Assembly (NCBI RefSeq): GCF_025938095.1
Contig: NZ_JAPCZF010000002.1
Span: 62,001-126,000 of the forward strand
DNA from: Novosphingobium sp. JCM 18896
Lineage (GTDB): Bacteria; Pseudomonadota; Alphaproteobacteria; Sphingomonadales; Sphingomonadaceae
Direction: 5' to 3'
Length of the DNA: 64,000 bases
The notes under the pieces were generated by a model. It did not search any database. It was not told where the DNA came from and saw only the letters and a program-made list of their open reading frames with translations. Made by a program: the position numbers and the translations under genes. This document shows, piece after piece, positions 52,530 through 60,404 of this stretch; the first letter of the stretch is position 1; each line of letters opens with the position of its first letter.

Positions 52530-53561
52530 ATGCATTTCGCCTTCACCGAAGACCAGGCCGCGATCACCGAGGCCGCGCGCGAGATGCTGGTCGAGAGCTG
52601 CACGCCCACCGACCTGCGGCGCCTGCTGGCGAGCGACGAAGCCTTCGACACTGCACGCTGGGCGACGATCCGCGAGATGGGCCTGCTCGGCATTTGCGTA
52701 CCCGAGGATCAAGGCGGACTCGGCCTCGATACGATCGACCTGATCGGCATTGCCGAAGCCGCGGGCTACGTGGCCTTGCCCGAACCTCTGATCGATCAGG
52801 CCGGGCTCATCGCCCCCCTACTCGCCAGTCTCGGCGGTCCGGTCGAACGAGTGCTGGCCAGCGAGATCCTCGCGATCGGTCACCCGGCCAATCCTTTCGT
52901 AACCGATGCCGACAGCGCCGCGGCGCTACTGCTCGATCACCAGGGCGAAGTCCACCTCGTCGCGCGCGATACCGTCACGCTCATCCGAATGGAGAGCTTC
53001 GATCCGTTCCGCCGCCTGTTCCGCGTCGAATGGACACCGTCGAACGCCACGCGCGTGGCCGGCGACTGGGGCGACATCGTCCAGCGCGGCCAAGTGCTCA
53101 TCGCCGCGCAGCTCATCGGGCTCGGCCAGCGCTGCGTCGACCTGGCGGTCGCCTATGCCAAGGACCGCCAGCAGTTCGGCAAGCCGATCGGATCCTACCA
53201 GGCGATCAAGCACCTCGTCGCCACGGCGCAGGTCGCGATCGAGTTCGCCCGCCCCGTCGTCCAGGCCGCCGCCGCCGAGCTGCCGCTGGACAACCTGGCG
53301 TCGCGCACGCGTGCCGCCCATGCCAAGCTCGCCGCAGCCAGGGCCGCCGATCTTGCGGCGCGCACCGCGGTCCAGGTCCACGGCGCCATGGGCATGACCT
53401 GGGAGGTAGACGTCCACTTCTTCCTCAAGCGCGCCATGGCGCTCAAGACCGCCTGGAGCACGCCCGCTGCCGATACCGCGACGGTGATCGAACGCATGAC
53501 CACGGCCCCGACAGGGCCCGCCATGACTTTCGCCAGCGAGGTTGCGCAAGCCGCCGGTTGA
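52530..53561 (+). CDS. Acyl-CoA dehydrogenase, short second subunit
   Basis: 343 aa, shorter than the usual 380. The C-terminal helical domain is clear (AKDRQQFGKPIGSYQAIKH, QVHGAMGMTWEVDVHFFLKR), but the middle beta domain is reduced and lacks the FAD-contacting E-x-GAGSD motif. In actinobacterial steroid and bile-acid degradation, paired genes like this form alpha2beta2 acyl-CoA dehydrogenases; similar pairs exist in sphingomonads. No helix-G glutamate is evident, so catalysis probably depends on the partner upstream. Confidence 0.82.
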   Translation: MHFAFTEDQAAITEAAREMLVESCTPTDLRRLLASDEAFDTARWATIREMGLLGICVPEDQGGLGLDTIDLIGIAEAAGYVALPEPLIDQAGLIAPLLASLGGPVERVLASEILAIGHPANPFVTDADSAAALLLDHQGEVHLVARDTVTLIRMESFDPFRRLFRVEWTPSNATRVAGDWGDIVQRGQVLIAAQLIGLGQRCVDLAVAYAKDRQQFGKPIGSYQAIKHLVATAQVAIEFARPVVQAAAAELPLDNLASRTRAAHAKLAAARAADLAARTAVQVHGAMGMTWEVDVHFFLKRAMALKTAWSTPAADTATVIERMTTAPTGPAMTFASEVAQAAG

Positions 53562-53602
53562 CCAGGGCCCGCATTCTGTGGCACCTGCCGGCGCCTTCGG
53601 AT

Positions 53603-53676
53603 GCGGGTGTAGCTCAATGGTAGAGCAGCAGCTTCCCAAGCTGAATACGGGGGTTCGATTCCCCTCACCCGCTCCA
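53603..53676 (+). tRNA. tRNA-Gly (anticodon CCC)
   Basis: 74 nt. Acceptor GCGGGTG pairs with CACCCGC; D-arm GCTC-AATGGTA-GAGC; anticodon loop TTCCCAA gives CCC; T-loop TTCGATT; the 3' end TCCA encodes the CCA. It reads GGG codons. It sits alone between the acyl-CoA dehydrogenase and a small gene. No integration scar or repeat of its 3' end is visible nearby. Confidence 0.95.
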
Positions 53677-53692
53677 GACGCCCCGCCTCTAG

Positions 53693-53947
53693 TCAGGCGC
53701 CCGCGAAGTCCTTCAACGCCGCGTCGACCATCTGCCGCCACAGCTCTGCATCGCCGGCATCGGCCATTGTCGCGTCGGGCTCGCGCAAGGTCTTGAGCAC
53801 GGCCACGGCATCGTCCTGATAGGCATACCAGCGGGCATCGACCTGTTCGGCGGCCGAACTGTCGTCACCATGGGCATTGGCGCTGAGCCGCTGGCCGGCC
53901 AGGACGCGGGCGATCCGCTCGATCGCGCTGAGTTCGGATACGGGCAT
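53693..53947 (-). CDS. Small hypothetical protein
   Basis: 84 aa, mostly helical, ending VDAALKDFAGA. The ATG at 53947 is preceded by GGAGGAGACGTCG, a strong ribosome site. A longer frame to 54094 adds only Ser/Arg-rich residues and is unlikely. There is no TM segment and no domain I recognise. It lies beside a tRNA on the opposite strand. Confidence 0.6.
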   Translation of the reverse strand: MPVSELSAIERIARVLAGQRLSANAHGDDSSAAEQVDARWYAYQDDAVAVLKTLREPDATMADAGDAELWRQMVDAALKDFAGA

Positions 53948-54042
53948 CGACGTCTCCTCCGCCCGGTTAACCCGCCGCGGCCGAGCCGGTTCCGCCGGGA
54001 ACCCTTTCCCCCGCCACGCCGTTGTCGTGTCGGAGGAAGAGG

Positions 54043-54117
54043 ATGACCCTGATTTCGATGATCGTCGGCGGTGCTTTCGTCGGCTGGGCGGCACGCCAGG
54101 CTTTCGAGAACGCCTGA
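54043..54117 (+). CDS. Possible 24-residue membrane miniprotein
   Basis: ATG ... TGA encodes 24 residues: a hydrophobic stretch LISMIVGGAFVGWAA followed by RQAFENA. CGGAGGAAGAGG just upstream is a strong ribosome site (GGAGG at 54032-54036, 6-nt spacing). It lies in an otherwise empty 198-bp interval between two leftward genes and so would need its own promoter. Single hydrophobic helix, positive-inside C-side Arg. Could be chance; the good ribosome site is the main support. Confidence 0.4.
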   Translation: MTLISMIVGGAFVGWAARQAFENA

Positions 54118-54145
54118 CGAAGGCCCGGATTCAGAAGACCCGGCT

Positions 54146-55078
54146 TCAGGCGCCGTGCTTGCGCGCCATGTCGAAGCCGAACAGCAGGTGGTCGAGTTCG
54201 CCCTGCGGTACGGGCGCGAAGACCAGCGGCTTGTCGGCGGCGCGGATCGCGTCGATGTCGCTGGCGACGTCCTCGATCGTCCAGTCCTGGCGGAACACGC
54301 CCTCGCTCTCGGCGATGAAGGCGCGGGCGACGCGGCCCCCCATCGCGACGAGCATCTCGCCCGAGATCGAGCAGTCCTCATGGCTCAGCCAGGCCACGGC
54401 CGGGGCGACCATCTCGGGCTCCATCGGCGGGAACTTGCTCGTGTCGATCCCCGCCGACATGCGCGTGACCGCGGCCGGGATGATGACGTTGCTCTTGATC
54501 CCGGCGTCCTTGCCCTCGATCGCGGCGGTGTTCGACAGGCCCATGAAACCGGCCTTGCACAGCGCATAGGTGGCGTTGTTGGCCTTGCCGTAGAGCCCGT
54601 TGATCGACCCCGTCAGCACGATGCGGCCATAGTTCTGCGCGGTCATCACCGGCATCGCCTCGCGCACCATGTTGAACGCGCCCTTGAGGTGGACCGCGAG
54701 GACGCTCTCGAAGTCCTCGTAGGACAGCTCGGTCAGCGAGCCGCGGCGGACGTTGCCAGCCGAATGGATCAGGATGTCGACCCGGCCGAAGGCGTCGAGC
54801 GCGGTCTGGACGATCGCCTTGGCGCCTTCGGGCGTGGCGACAGAATCGAGACTGGCGACGGCCTGGCCGCCGGCCGCCTTGATCTCGGCGACGAGCGCGT
54901 CGGCCGGGCCCCCCTCAGAATCTTTGGCGTCGGTAGCGTCGCCCGACATCGACACGCCGGGATCGTTGACCACGATCTTGGCGCCGCGCGCGGCGAGCAG
55001 CAGGGCATAGGCACGACCGAGGCCGCGGCCGCCGCCGGTGATCACCGCCACGCGATCGTCGAATCTCAGCTCAGCCAT
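54146..55078 (-). CDS. SDR oxidoreductase, MFE-2 (17-beta-HSD4)-like
   Basis: 310 aa. VITGGGRGLGRAYALLLAARGAKIVVND is typical of the (R)-3-hydroxyacyl-CoA dehydrogenase domain of multifunctional enzyme type 2; the active site is GSINGL plus YALCK. Unlike classical SDRs it has a C-terminal extension of about 60 residues. The likely step is oxidation of a 3-hydroxyacyl-CoA, perhaps following a hotdog hydratase in the same region. ATG 55078; the upstream CGATTGTATACGG resembles a GntR half-site. Confidence 0.85.
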   Translation of the reverse strand: MAELRFDDRVAVITGGGRGLGRAYALLLAARGAKIVVNDPGVSMSGDATDAKDSEGGPADALVAEIKAAGGQAVASLDSVATPEGAKAIVQTALDAFGRVDILIHSAGNVRRGSLTELSYEDFESVLAVHLKGAFNMVREAMPVMTAQNYGRIVLTGSINGLYGKANNATYALCKAGFMGLSNTAAIEGKDAGIKSNVIIPAAVTRMSAGIDTSKFPPMEPEMVAPAVAWLSHEDCSISGEMLVAMGGRVARAFIAESEGVFRQDWTIEDVASDIDAIRAADKPLVFAPVPQGELDHLLFGFDMARKHGA

Positions 55079-55121
55079 GGCACTCTCCCGTATACAATCG
55101 GCGCAAATGTCTGGAGGCGCC

Positions 55122-56348
55122 TTAGCGGACCGCCTTCGCCGAACGCAATGCGGCGATCTCGTCCGCCGACAGTCCCAGCACCTCGGCCAGGATCGCGTCG
55201 GTGTGCTGGCCAAGCACCGGCGGCGCTGTGGGCTTGGGCTGCTTCTCGTCGAACTTGATCGGACGGTTGACGATCGGGATCTTACCGAGCGCCTGGTGCT
55301 CGACCTCGACGACCATCTCGCGCGCCACGGTCTGCGGCTGCGACAGCGCCTCGGTCACACCGAGGATCGGCGCGTGCGGCACCTCGTGCTTGGTGAACAG
55401 CTCGACGAGTTCGGCGATCGTGTAGGTCTGCGTCACTGCCGAGACGATCGCATTGACCTCCTCGCGCGCCTCGCGGCGCTTGAGGATCGAATCGTAGCGC
55501 GGGTCCGCAGTATTCTCGGGACAGCCGAGCGCATCGCAGATCTTGCCCCAGAACGAGTTGGTCAGGCAGGCGACGATGATCGAGCCGTCCTTCGCTGGGA
55601 AGGCGCCATAGGGCACGAGGTTCGGATGCTGCGAGCCCTGCGGCTTGGGATCCTCGCCGTTGAACCAGGCAAGCTGGGCGATGTAGCCGAGCATGCCGAG
55701 CATGCCGTCCATCAGGCTGATGTCGATGCAGCGGCCGCGCCCCGTGCGCTCGCGCTCATAGAGCGCCGAGATGATCGCGATCGGGCCGTTGATCCCGCCG
55801 ACGAGATCGCCGAGCGGAATGCCCAGCTTGGTCGGCTGCTGGCCGGGCTCGCCGTTGACGCTGAGCGCGCCCGACATGGCCTGGAGCACGATGTCGAAGC
55901 TCGGTCGGTCCTTGAGCGGGCCAGTCTGGCCATAGCCCGAGATCGCACAGTAGATCAGCCGCGGATTGACCTCCGACAGCGCTGCGTAGCCGAGCCCGAG
56001 ACGGTCCATCACGCCGGGGCGGTAGTTCTCGACCACCACGTCGCACTGGGCGGCGAGATCCTTGGCGAGTTGGACGCCCGCCGGCGACTTGAGGTCGATG
56101 ACGATCGACTTCTTGCCGCGGTTGACGCTGAGGTAATAGTGGCTCTCGCCCTCGCGGATCGGCGGGAAATCGCGCGTCTCGTCGCCGCTGCCCGGCGGCT
56201 CGATCTTGAACACCTCGGCGCCGAGATCGGCCAGCGCCAGGCTGGCGGCGGGGCCGGCGAGCACCCGTGTGAAATCGAGCACGCGGACGCCCGCGAGTGG
56301 GCCTTTCCACTCCGCCTTGGCCTCGGTGGGAGTTGCGCCTTCAGTCAT
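55122..56348 (-). CDS. CaiB/BaiF family CoA transferase
   Basis: 408 aa, full-length family III CoA transferase. Recognisable blocks: LAGVRVLDFTRVLAGPAAS, EVFKIEPPGSGDETR, VNRGKKSIVIDLKSPAG, and RLIYCAISGYGQTGP. These enzymes move CoA from one acyl-CoA to another acid with a covalent Asp intermediate. It precedes the SDR on the same strand by 43 bp and would activate an acid without ATP, complementing the ligases nearby. Confidence 0.92.
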   Translation of the reverse strand: MTEGATPTEAKAEWKGPLAGVRVLDFTRVLAGPAASLALADLGAEVFKIEPPGSGDETRDFPPIREGESHYYLSVNRGKKSIVIDLKSPAGVQLAKDLAAQCDVVVENYRPGVMDRLGLGYAALSEVNPRLIYCAISGYGQTGPLKDRPSFDIVLQAMSGALSVNGEPGQQPTKLGIPLGDLVGGINGPIAIISALYERERTGRGRCIDISLMDGMLGMLGYIAQLAWFNGEDPKPQGSQHPNLVPYGAFPAKDGSIIVACLTNSFWGKICDALGCPENTADPRYDSILKRREAREEVNAIVSAVTQTYTIAELVELFTKHEVPHAPILGVTEALSQPQTVAREMVVEVEHQALGKIPIVNRPIKFDEKQPKPTAPPVLGQHTDAILAEVLGLSADEIAALRSAKAVR

Positions 56349-56365
56349 CCCATTGCCCTAAGAGC

Positions 56366-56458
56366 TTCGTCATTCCCACGAAAGCGGGAAACCATCCGTC
56401 CGGGCTTCGACACATGGCCCGGTTCGGAAAGGAGCCCCCGCCTGCGCGGGGATGACGG
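56366..56458. repeat. Intergenic inverted repeat, family A, diverged copy
   Basis: Left arm starts TTCGTCATTCCCACG (56366); right arm ends CCCCGCCTGCGCGGGGATGACGG-like (to 56458). The arms pair imperfectly, and the centre has a second short stem (CCGGGC.. / GCCCGG). It lies between the CoA transferase and the hotdog gene, both leftward. Confidence 0.65.
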
Positions 56459-56533
56459 TAAATCCTGTTTCAAAACGCACGATCCCGGCCGCGCCGAAGC
56501 GCGACCGGGATGCGTGATAGCCTGGCCGAGAGA

Positions 56534-57658
56534 TCAGCCCTTGGTCGGCAGCTGCGCTACCGAGGTACCGAAGGCCGAAAGCTCGCCGCGGTGCGTCGTC
56601 GCCTTCTGCTCGACCTCGACGTACTTCTTGCCGTTCTCTTCGAACTTCTTGGTGACGGTACCGTCGATGAAGATCACGTCGCCGTCGGGGTTGTGGCGGC
56701 GGATCTGGCAGCTCGACTTGTGCAGGAAGCCGTCGTCGCCGATCCAGTTGGTCATCTGGTGCGTCAGCCACGAGCAGCGCTCTGGACCGTAGTCGTAAGC
56801 GCCCGGCGCGCCGACCTCGAGAGCGAAGTCCTCGTCCCAGTGCACGCGCTCGGGGCAATCCGGCACGTTGAAGCGGTTCTTGATGCCGAGGCCCGGGTGC
56901 GCCTGCTGCATCTTCCACGCCATCTTGTTGGCGCGGATGTAGAGGCCGCCCCAGCCCTGGGCATAGGCGATGAAGCCGGTGACGGTCATCGGGCCCTTGA
57001 TCATGCGCGGCAGCACGTCGCCGACATTGACGTCTTCCCAGTAGCGCGGGGTCGCGCCGCGGACTTCCTCGTTCGCGTAGTATTCGCTGAACTCGGCCAG
57101 CTGCTCTTCGGTGAAGGGCTCAACGCGGCCGCGGGCTTCGGTGTACTTCGTGCCGCGCTCGCGGGCCTCGTCACGGTCGGTGCGGAACACCCAGCTGTCG
57201 GCGCCGGCAACGTGGTCGCCGTGCTGGTTGTAGAAGTCGACGTGGTAGATCTGCTGGAACGAGCGACCGGCGAACTTGGTCTGGTGCTCGACCAGATCCT
57301 TCAGGTGCGCTTCGGTGCTGATCACGTCATTGCGCATGACCGGCTTGTGCCAGGTCCAGTCGGCACCGGCCCACATCGCGTGGACGCCCGACAGGCCGCC
57401 CGAGTAGCCCGAAATGATGCGGTTGGTCGAGAACAGGAACGACGGCAGCGCGACGATGTCGCCGTACTGGGTCTTCGCCGCGTACTCGGGATCGGTCCAC
57501 AGGCGGTTGTCGTCGCCGATGCCGTGCGCGTAGTGACGGATCGCGTCGCGCGAGGCTTCGTAGTTCCACGGCTCGACCGTGTTCTCGATGCGAACGCCGA
57601 TACGCTCGCGGAGGGAGGCGAGGCCTTCCTCGGTGATCTTGGGGAATTTGGCTGCCAT
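56534..57658 (-). CDS. FAS1-like dehydratase / MaoC-type hotdog protein
   Basis: 374 aa with two hotdog folds (about 45-180 and 205-370). GDIVALPSFLFSTNR and PMTVTGFIAYAQGWGGLY resemble the FAS1-type dehydratase N-terminal and C-terminal regions used for enoyl-CoA hydration in catabolic clusters. No classical SGDxNPLH hydratase-2 motif is present. ATG 57658 after a GAAGGAAGAAGAGAA purine tract. Same strand and spacing as the AMP-ligase upstream (25 bp), so co-transcribed. Confidence 0.78.
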   Translation of the reverse strand: MAAKFPKITEEGLASLRERIGVRIENTVEPWNYEASRDAIRHYAHGIGDDNRLWTDPEYAAKTQYGDIVALPSFLFSTNRIISGYSGGLSGVHAMWAGADWTWHKPVMRNDVISTEAHLKDLVEHQTKFAGRSFQQIYHVDFYNQHGDHVAGADSWVFRTDRDEARERGTKYTEARGRVEPFTEEQLAEFSEYYANEEVRGATPRYWEDVNVGDVLPRMIKGPMTVTGFIAYAQGWGGLYIRANKMAWKMQQAHPGLGIKNRFNVPDCPERVHWDEDFALEVGAPGAYDYGPERCSWLTHQMTNWIGDDGFLHKSSCQIRRHNPDGDVIFIDGTVTKKFEENGKKYVEVEQKATTHRGELSAFGTSVAQLPTKG

Positions 57659-57683
57659 TTTCTCTTCTTCCTTCTGAAAGGGG

Positions 57684-59261
57684 TTAGGCCGCGGCGGCGG
57701 CTGCCTTCGCAGCCTCCTGATCGCGGAGCATCTTGCGGTGAACCTTGCCCGCGGGATTCTTGGGCAATTCGGCGACATATTCGACGATGCGCGGGAACTC
57801 GTGCTGGGCCAGACGCTCGCGCGTGAAGTCCTGCAGTTCCTTGGTAAGCGCGTCCGACCCGGCGACATTGGCGACGACGAAGGCCTTCACCACCTGGCCG
57901 CGCTTCTCGTCGGGCACGCCGATCACGCCGCATTCAAGCACGTTGTCATGGCGCAGCATGGTGTTCTCGATCTCGACCGCCGACATCGTCCAGCCGGCCG
58001 AGATGATCACGTCGTCGGCGCGGCCACAGTGATAGAAATAGCCGTCCTCGTCGGTCTTGGCGCGATCCTTGGTGGTCATCCACCCGCCGCCACGCCACAG
58101 CATCAGTTCGCCGATTTCGCCGGGATCGGTCTGCGTGCCGTCGGGCCGGTGGACTTCGAGCTTCTGGCCCGGCACCGCCTTGCCCAGTGAGCCGGGCTTG
58201 ACCTGAAAGTCCTTGGCGCCCGGATAGTTGACCAGCACCACGCCGATCTCGGTCGTGCCGTACATCGAGCAGGCCGGAACCTTGAAGTATTCGTCGACCC
58301 ATTCGAGCGTCGCCGGATCGATCGGCTCGCCGGTGTAAGACAGCTTCTGGAAGTGGAAGCGGTAGTCGCCGCCCTTCCCGCTGTTCTTCATCATGCGGTA
58401 GTGCGTCGCCGCCGCCGACATGTTGGTGATGCCGAAGTCGTCGAGCGCCTTCATCAGCCGCACCGGATCGAAGCGGCCGGCGAAAGTGCCGGTGGTTACG
58501 CCCATCGCCAGCGGCGCGAGCGTGCCGTGCCAGAGGCCGTGACCCCAGGCCGGGCTCGACGGGCAGAAGAAGTCGTCACCCGGACGGATGCCGGTGCCAT
58601 AGAGCGCGGCGAACATCAGCGTCACCAGCGTGCGGTGCGAATGCTTGACCGCCTCGGGCAGCTCGCGCGTGGTGCCGCTGGTGTACTGGAAGACGGCCAT
58701 GTCGTTGGCCTTGGTCTTCGGCGTGTAAGTGGCGGGGTACTGCTTGATTTCGTCGAGCAGGCCCTGGTCCGCGACGACGACGCGCGGGCTTCCGTCGGCA
58801 TTGACCGCGCCGCGTGCCAGATCGGCCTTCTCGGCATTGGTGATCAGGATCGTCGGGTTGCAATCGCCCACGCGCAGGCGGAGCGCATCGGGGCCGAACA
58901 GCGTGAACAGCGGCACCGAGATCGCGCCGGTCTGCATCGCGCCGAACAGGCAGACGTAGAAGGGCAGGCTCGGCTCGAGCATGAAGGCGATGCGATCGCC
59001 CTGCTGAATGCCCTGCGCGTCGAGCCAGTGCGCGAACTGCGCCGCGCCCGCCGCGATCTGGTCGAACGACAGGATCTCGTCGGCGCCGTCGGAATGGGCG
59101 ATGCGCACCGCGGCGCGACCCGAGCCGTCGGCGTGGCGGGTGATGCATTCGTGCGCGATGTTCAGATATTCGCGATCGCCGTCGAACAGCTCCCACAGCG
59201 CCGCGGAATTGGCATGCGCCTGAGCGTCGGCGTAGCTCGTGTACTCGGTCAGCTTGGACAT
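57684..59261 (-). CDS. AMP-dependent acyl-CoA ligase with variant phosphate loop
   Basis: 525 aa ANL ligase related to the acetyl/medium-chain acyl-CoA synthetases. The A3 loop reads YTSGTTRELPEAVKHSH; most enzymes have TSGTTGxPKGVxHSH, so the loop Gly is Arg-Glu and the PKG Lys is Glu. A5 CSMYGTTEIG, A8 YFYHCGRADDVIISAGW and the C-terminal catalytic Lys in NPAGKVHRK are intact. The enzyme is probably active with an altered specificity. Divergent from the IclR gene. Confidence 0.87.
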   Translation of the reverse strand: MSKLTEYTSYADAQAHANSAALWELFDGDREYLNIAHECITRHADGSGRAAVRIAHSDGADEILSFDQIAAGAAQFAHWLDAQGIQQGDRIAFMLEPSLPFYVCLFGAMQTGAISVPLFTLFGPDALRLRVGDCNPTILITNAEKADLARGAVNADGSPRVVVADQGLLDEIKQYPATYTPKTKANDMAVFQYTSGTTRELPEAVKHSHRTLVTLMFAALYGTGIRPGDDFFCPSSPAWGHGLWHGTLAPLAMGVTTGTFAGRFDPVRLMKALDDFGITNMSAAATHYRMMKNSGKGGDYRFHFQKLSYTGEPIDPATLEWVDEYFKVPACSMYGTTEIGVVLVNYPGAKDFQVKPGSLGKAVPGQKLEVHRPDGTQTDPGEIGELMLWRGGGWMTTKDRAKTDEDGYFYHCGRADDVIISAGWTMSAVEIENTMLRHDNVLECGVIGVPDEKRGQVVKAFVVANVAGSDALTKELQDFTRERLAQHEFPRIVEYVAELPKNPAGKVHRKMLRDQEAAKAAAAAA

Positions 59262-59362
59262 CGATCCACCGGATTTGCGTTTCAGGATGCGGCGAATCGC
59301 GCGCCGCGTCTCTCCACGCGCCTCATGGCAGAAAGTCCTTGTTGTTGTAAATATAGAATGAT

Positions 59363-59378
59363 ATTCAATATATTGAAT
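59363..59378. promoter_or_regulatory. Perfect 16-bp AT palindrome, candidate IclR operator
   Basis: ATTCAATATATTGAAT is its own reverse complement and sits in the divergent iclR-ligase region, overlapping the iclR ATG at 59377. GAATGATATTC just upstream extends the AT-rich patterned block from 59356. Position and symmetry suit autoregulation of the IclR gene and control of the leftward ligase operon. Confidence 0.55.
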
Positions 59379-60183
59379 GACAGATTTCTACGCCCCCGCC
59401 GATGACCGCCTCGCCAAGGCGGTGAAGGATTCGAAAGCTCCGGCGATCTCGCGCGCCGCTGCGGTGCTGCGACTGCTCGGCAAGAGCGAAACGCCGCTCG
59501 GCCTCCAGCCGATTGCGCGAGAGCTGGGACTGGTCCCCTCGACCTGCCTTTACGTGCTGCGTGCGCTGGTGGCGGAAGGGCTCGTCGCGTTCGATGCGGA
59601 CACCAAGCGCTATGCCCTCGACGCCGGGGTGCTGACGCTGGCGCGGCAGTGGTTGAGCCGCAACGAGTTCCCCGACCTTGCCCAGCCCGCGCTCGACCGG
59701 CTGGCGCAGAAGTTTGGTGTGACCATGCTCGGCGTGCAGATCTTCGGGCTGGACCGGATCATCGCGGTCGCGGTGTCGCAGGCCGGCGCCTTCCAGGTTT
59801 CGGTCCAGGTCGGCAGCCGCTTTCCCGCGCTGATCAGCGCCACCGGCCGCTGCATCGCCGCCTTCGGCGACTATCCCGAGGCGCAGCTCGAGGCGCGCTT
59901 CAAGCCGCTGCGCTGGGACGATCCGCCCAGCTTCACCGAATGGCAGGACCAGGTCGCGCAGACCCGCGCGCAGGGCTTCGGCATCGACGAGGGCAACTAC
60001 ATCGCTGGCGTGACCGTACTGGCGGCGCCCGTCTGGAAGACGCCCGACCACGCCCGCACGCGACCAAGCCATGCGCTCGTCGCGATCGGCCTCGGCTCGG
60101 CCCTCAAGCGCAATGGCCTTGCCGAGCTGCAGCAGGCCCTTCTGGCCGCGGCGGCGACGCTTTCCGGGCAATTGGGCGGGTAG
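59377..60183 (+). CDS. IclR family transcriptional regulator
   Basis: 268 aa. N-terminal winged HTH (about 23-85; AISRAAAVLRLLGKSETPLGLQPIARELGL then STCLYVLRALVAEGLV) and C-terminal effector domain (about 100-265; FPALISATGRCIAAFGDYPE and GNYIAGVTVLAAPVW). IclR proteins sense aromatic or small organic acids. No Shine-Dalgarno sequence precedes ATG 59377 and the palindrome overlaps it, so translation may be leaderless or start at GTG 59422. Divergent from the ligase gene. Confidence 0.88.
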   Translation: MTDFYAPADDRLAKAVKDSKAPAISRAAAVLRLLGKSETPLGLQPIARELGLVPSTCLYVLRALVAEGLVAFDADTKRYALDAGVLTLARQWLSRNEFPDLAQPALDRLAQKFGVTMLGVQIFGLDRIIAVAVSQAGAFQVSVQVGSRFPALISATGRCIAAFGDYPEAQLEARFKPLRWDDPPSFTEWQDQVAQTRAQGFGIDEGNYIAGVTVLAAPVWKTPDHARTRPSHALVAIGLGSALKRNGLAELQQALLAAAATLSGQLGG

Positions 60184-60368
60184 TCGCACCGTTGCAATCG
60201 GGAGACAGTTGACACGCAAGTTCCATAAAATCCGGAAAAGCGTATTGCCCCGTATCATTTCGATGCGCACTATCCGGCAAGAGAATGGGTGGGGCAACAC
60301 GACACCGGACCCCTGCGCAAGATAATTGCGCCGGGTCAAAGTCCGGTCCGGACCGCCATGCCAGAGCG

Positions 60369-60388
60369 ATTCGAACAATAATTCGAAC
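60369..60388 (+). promoter_or_regulatory. Direct repeat ATTCGAAC upstream of the TonB receptor
   Basis: ATTCGAAC occurs at 60369-60376 and 60381-60388, a 12-bp period; each copy contains the palindrome TTCGAA. It lies 17 bp upstream of the receptor ATG, just before the GAGGAGA ribosome site. It could be a protein-binding or RNA structure site. The remaining 221-bp intergenic stretch has no clear promoter. Confidence 0.35.
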
Positions 60389-60404
60389 GACGAGGAGACA
60401 TGGG

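Noticed and set aside
53603..53676. tRNA-Gly as an integration site for a genomic island
   Set aside because: No integrase is adjacent and no repeat of the tRNA 3' end was noticed elsewhere in the window.
60209..60231. TTGACA ... TAAAAT as a promoter for the TonB receptor
   Set aside because: The two hexamers are only 11 bp apart, too close for a sigma-70-type promoter.
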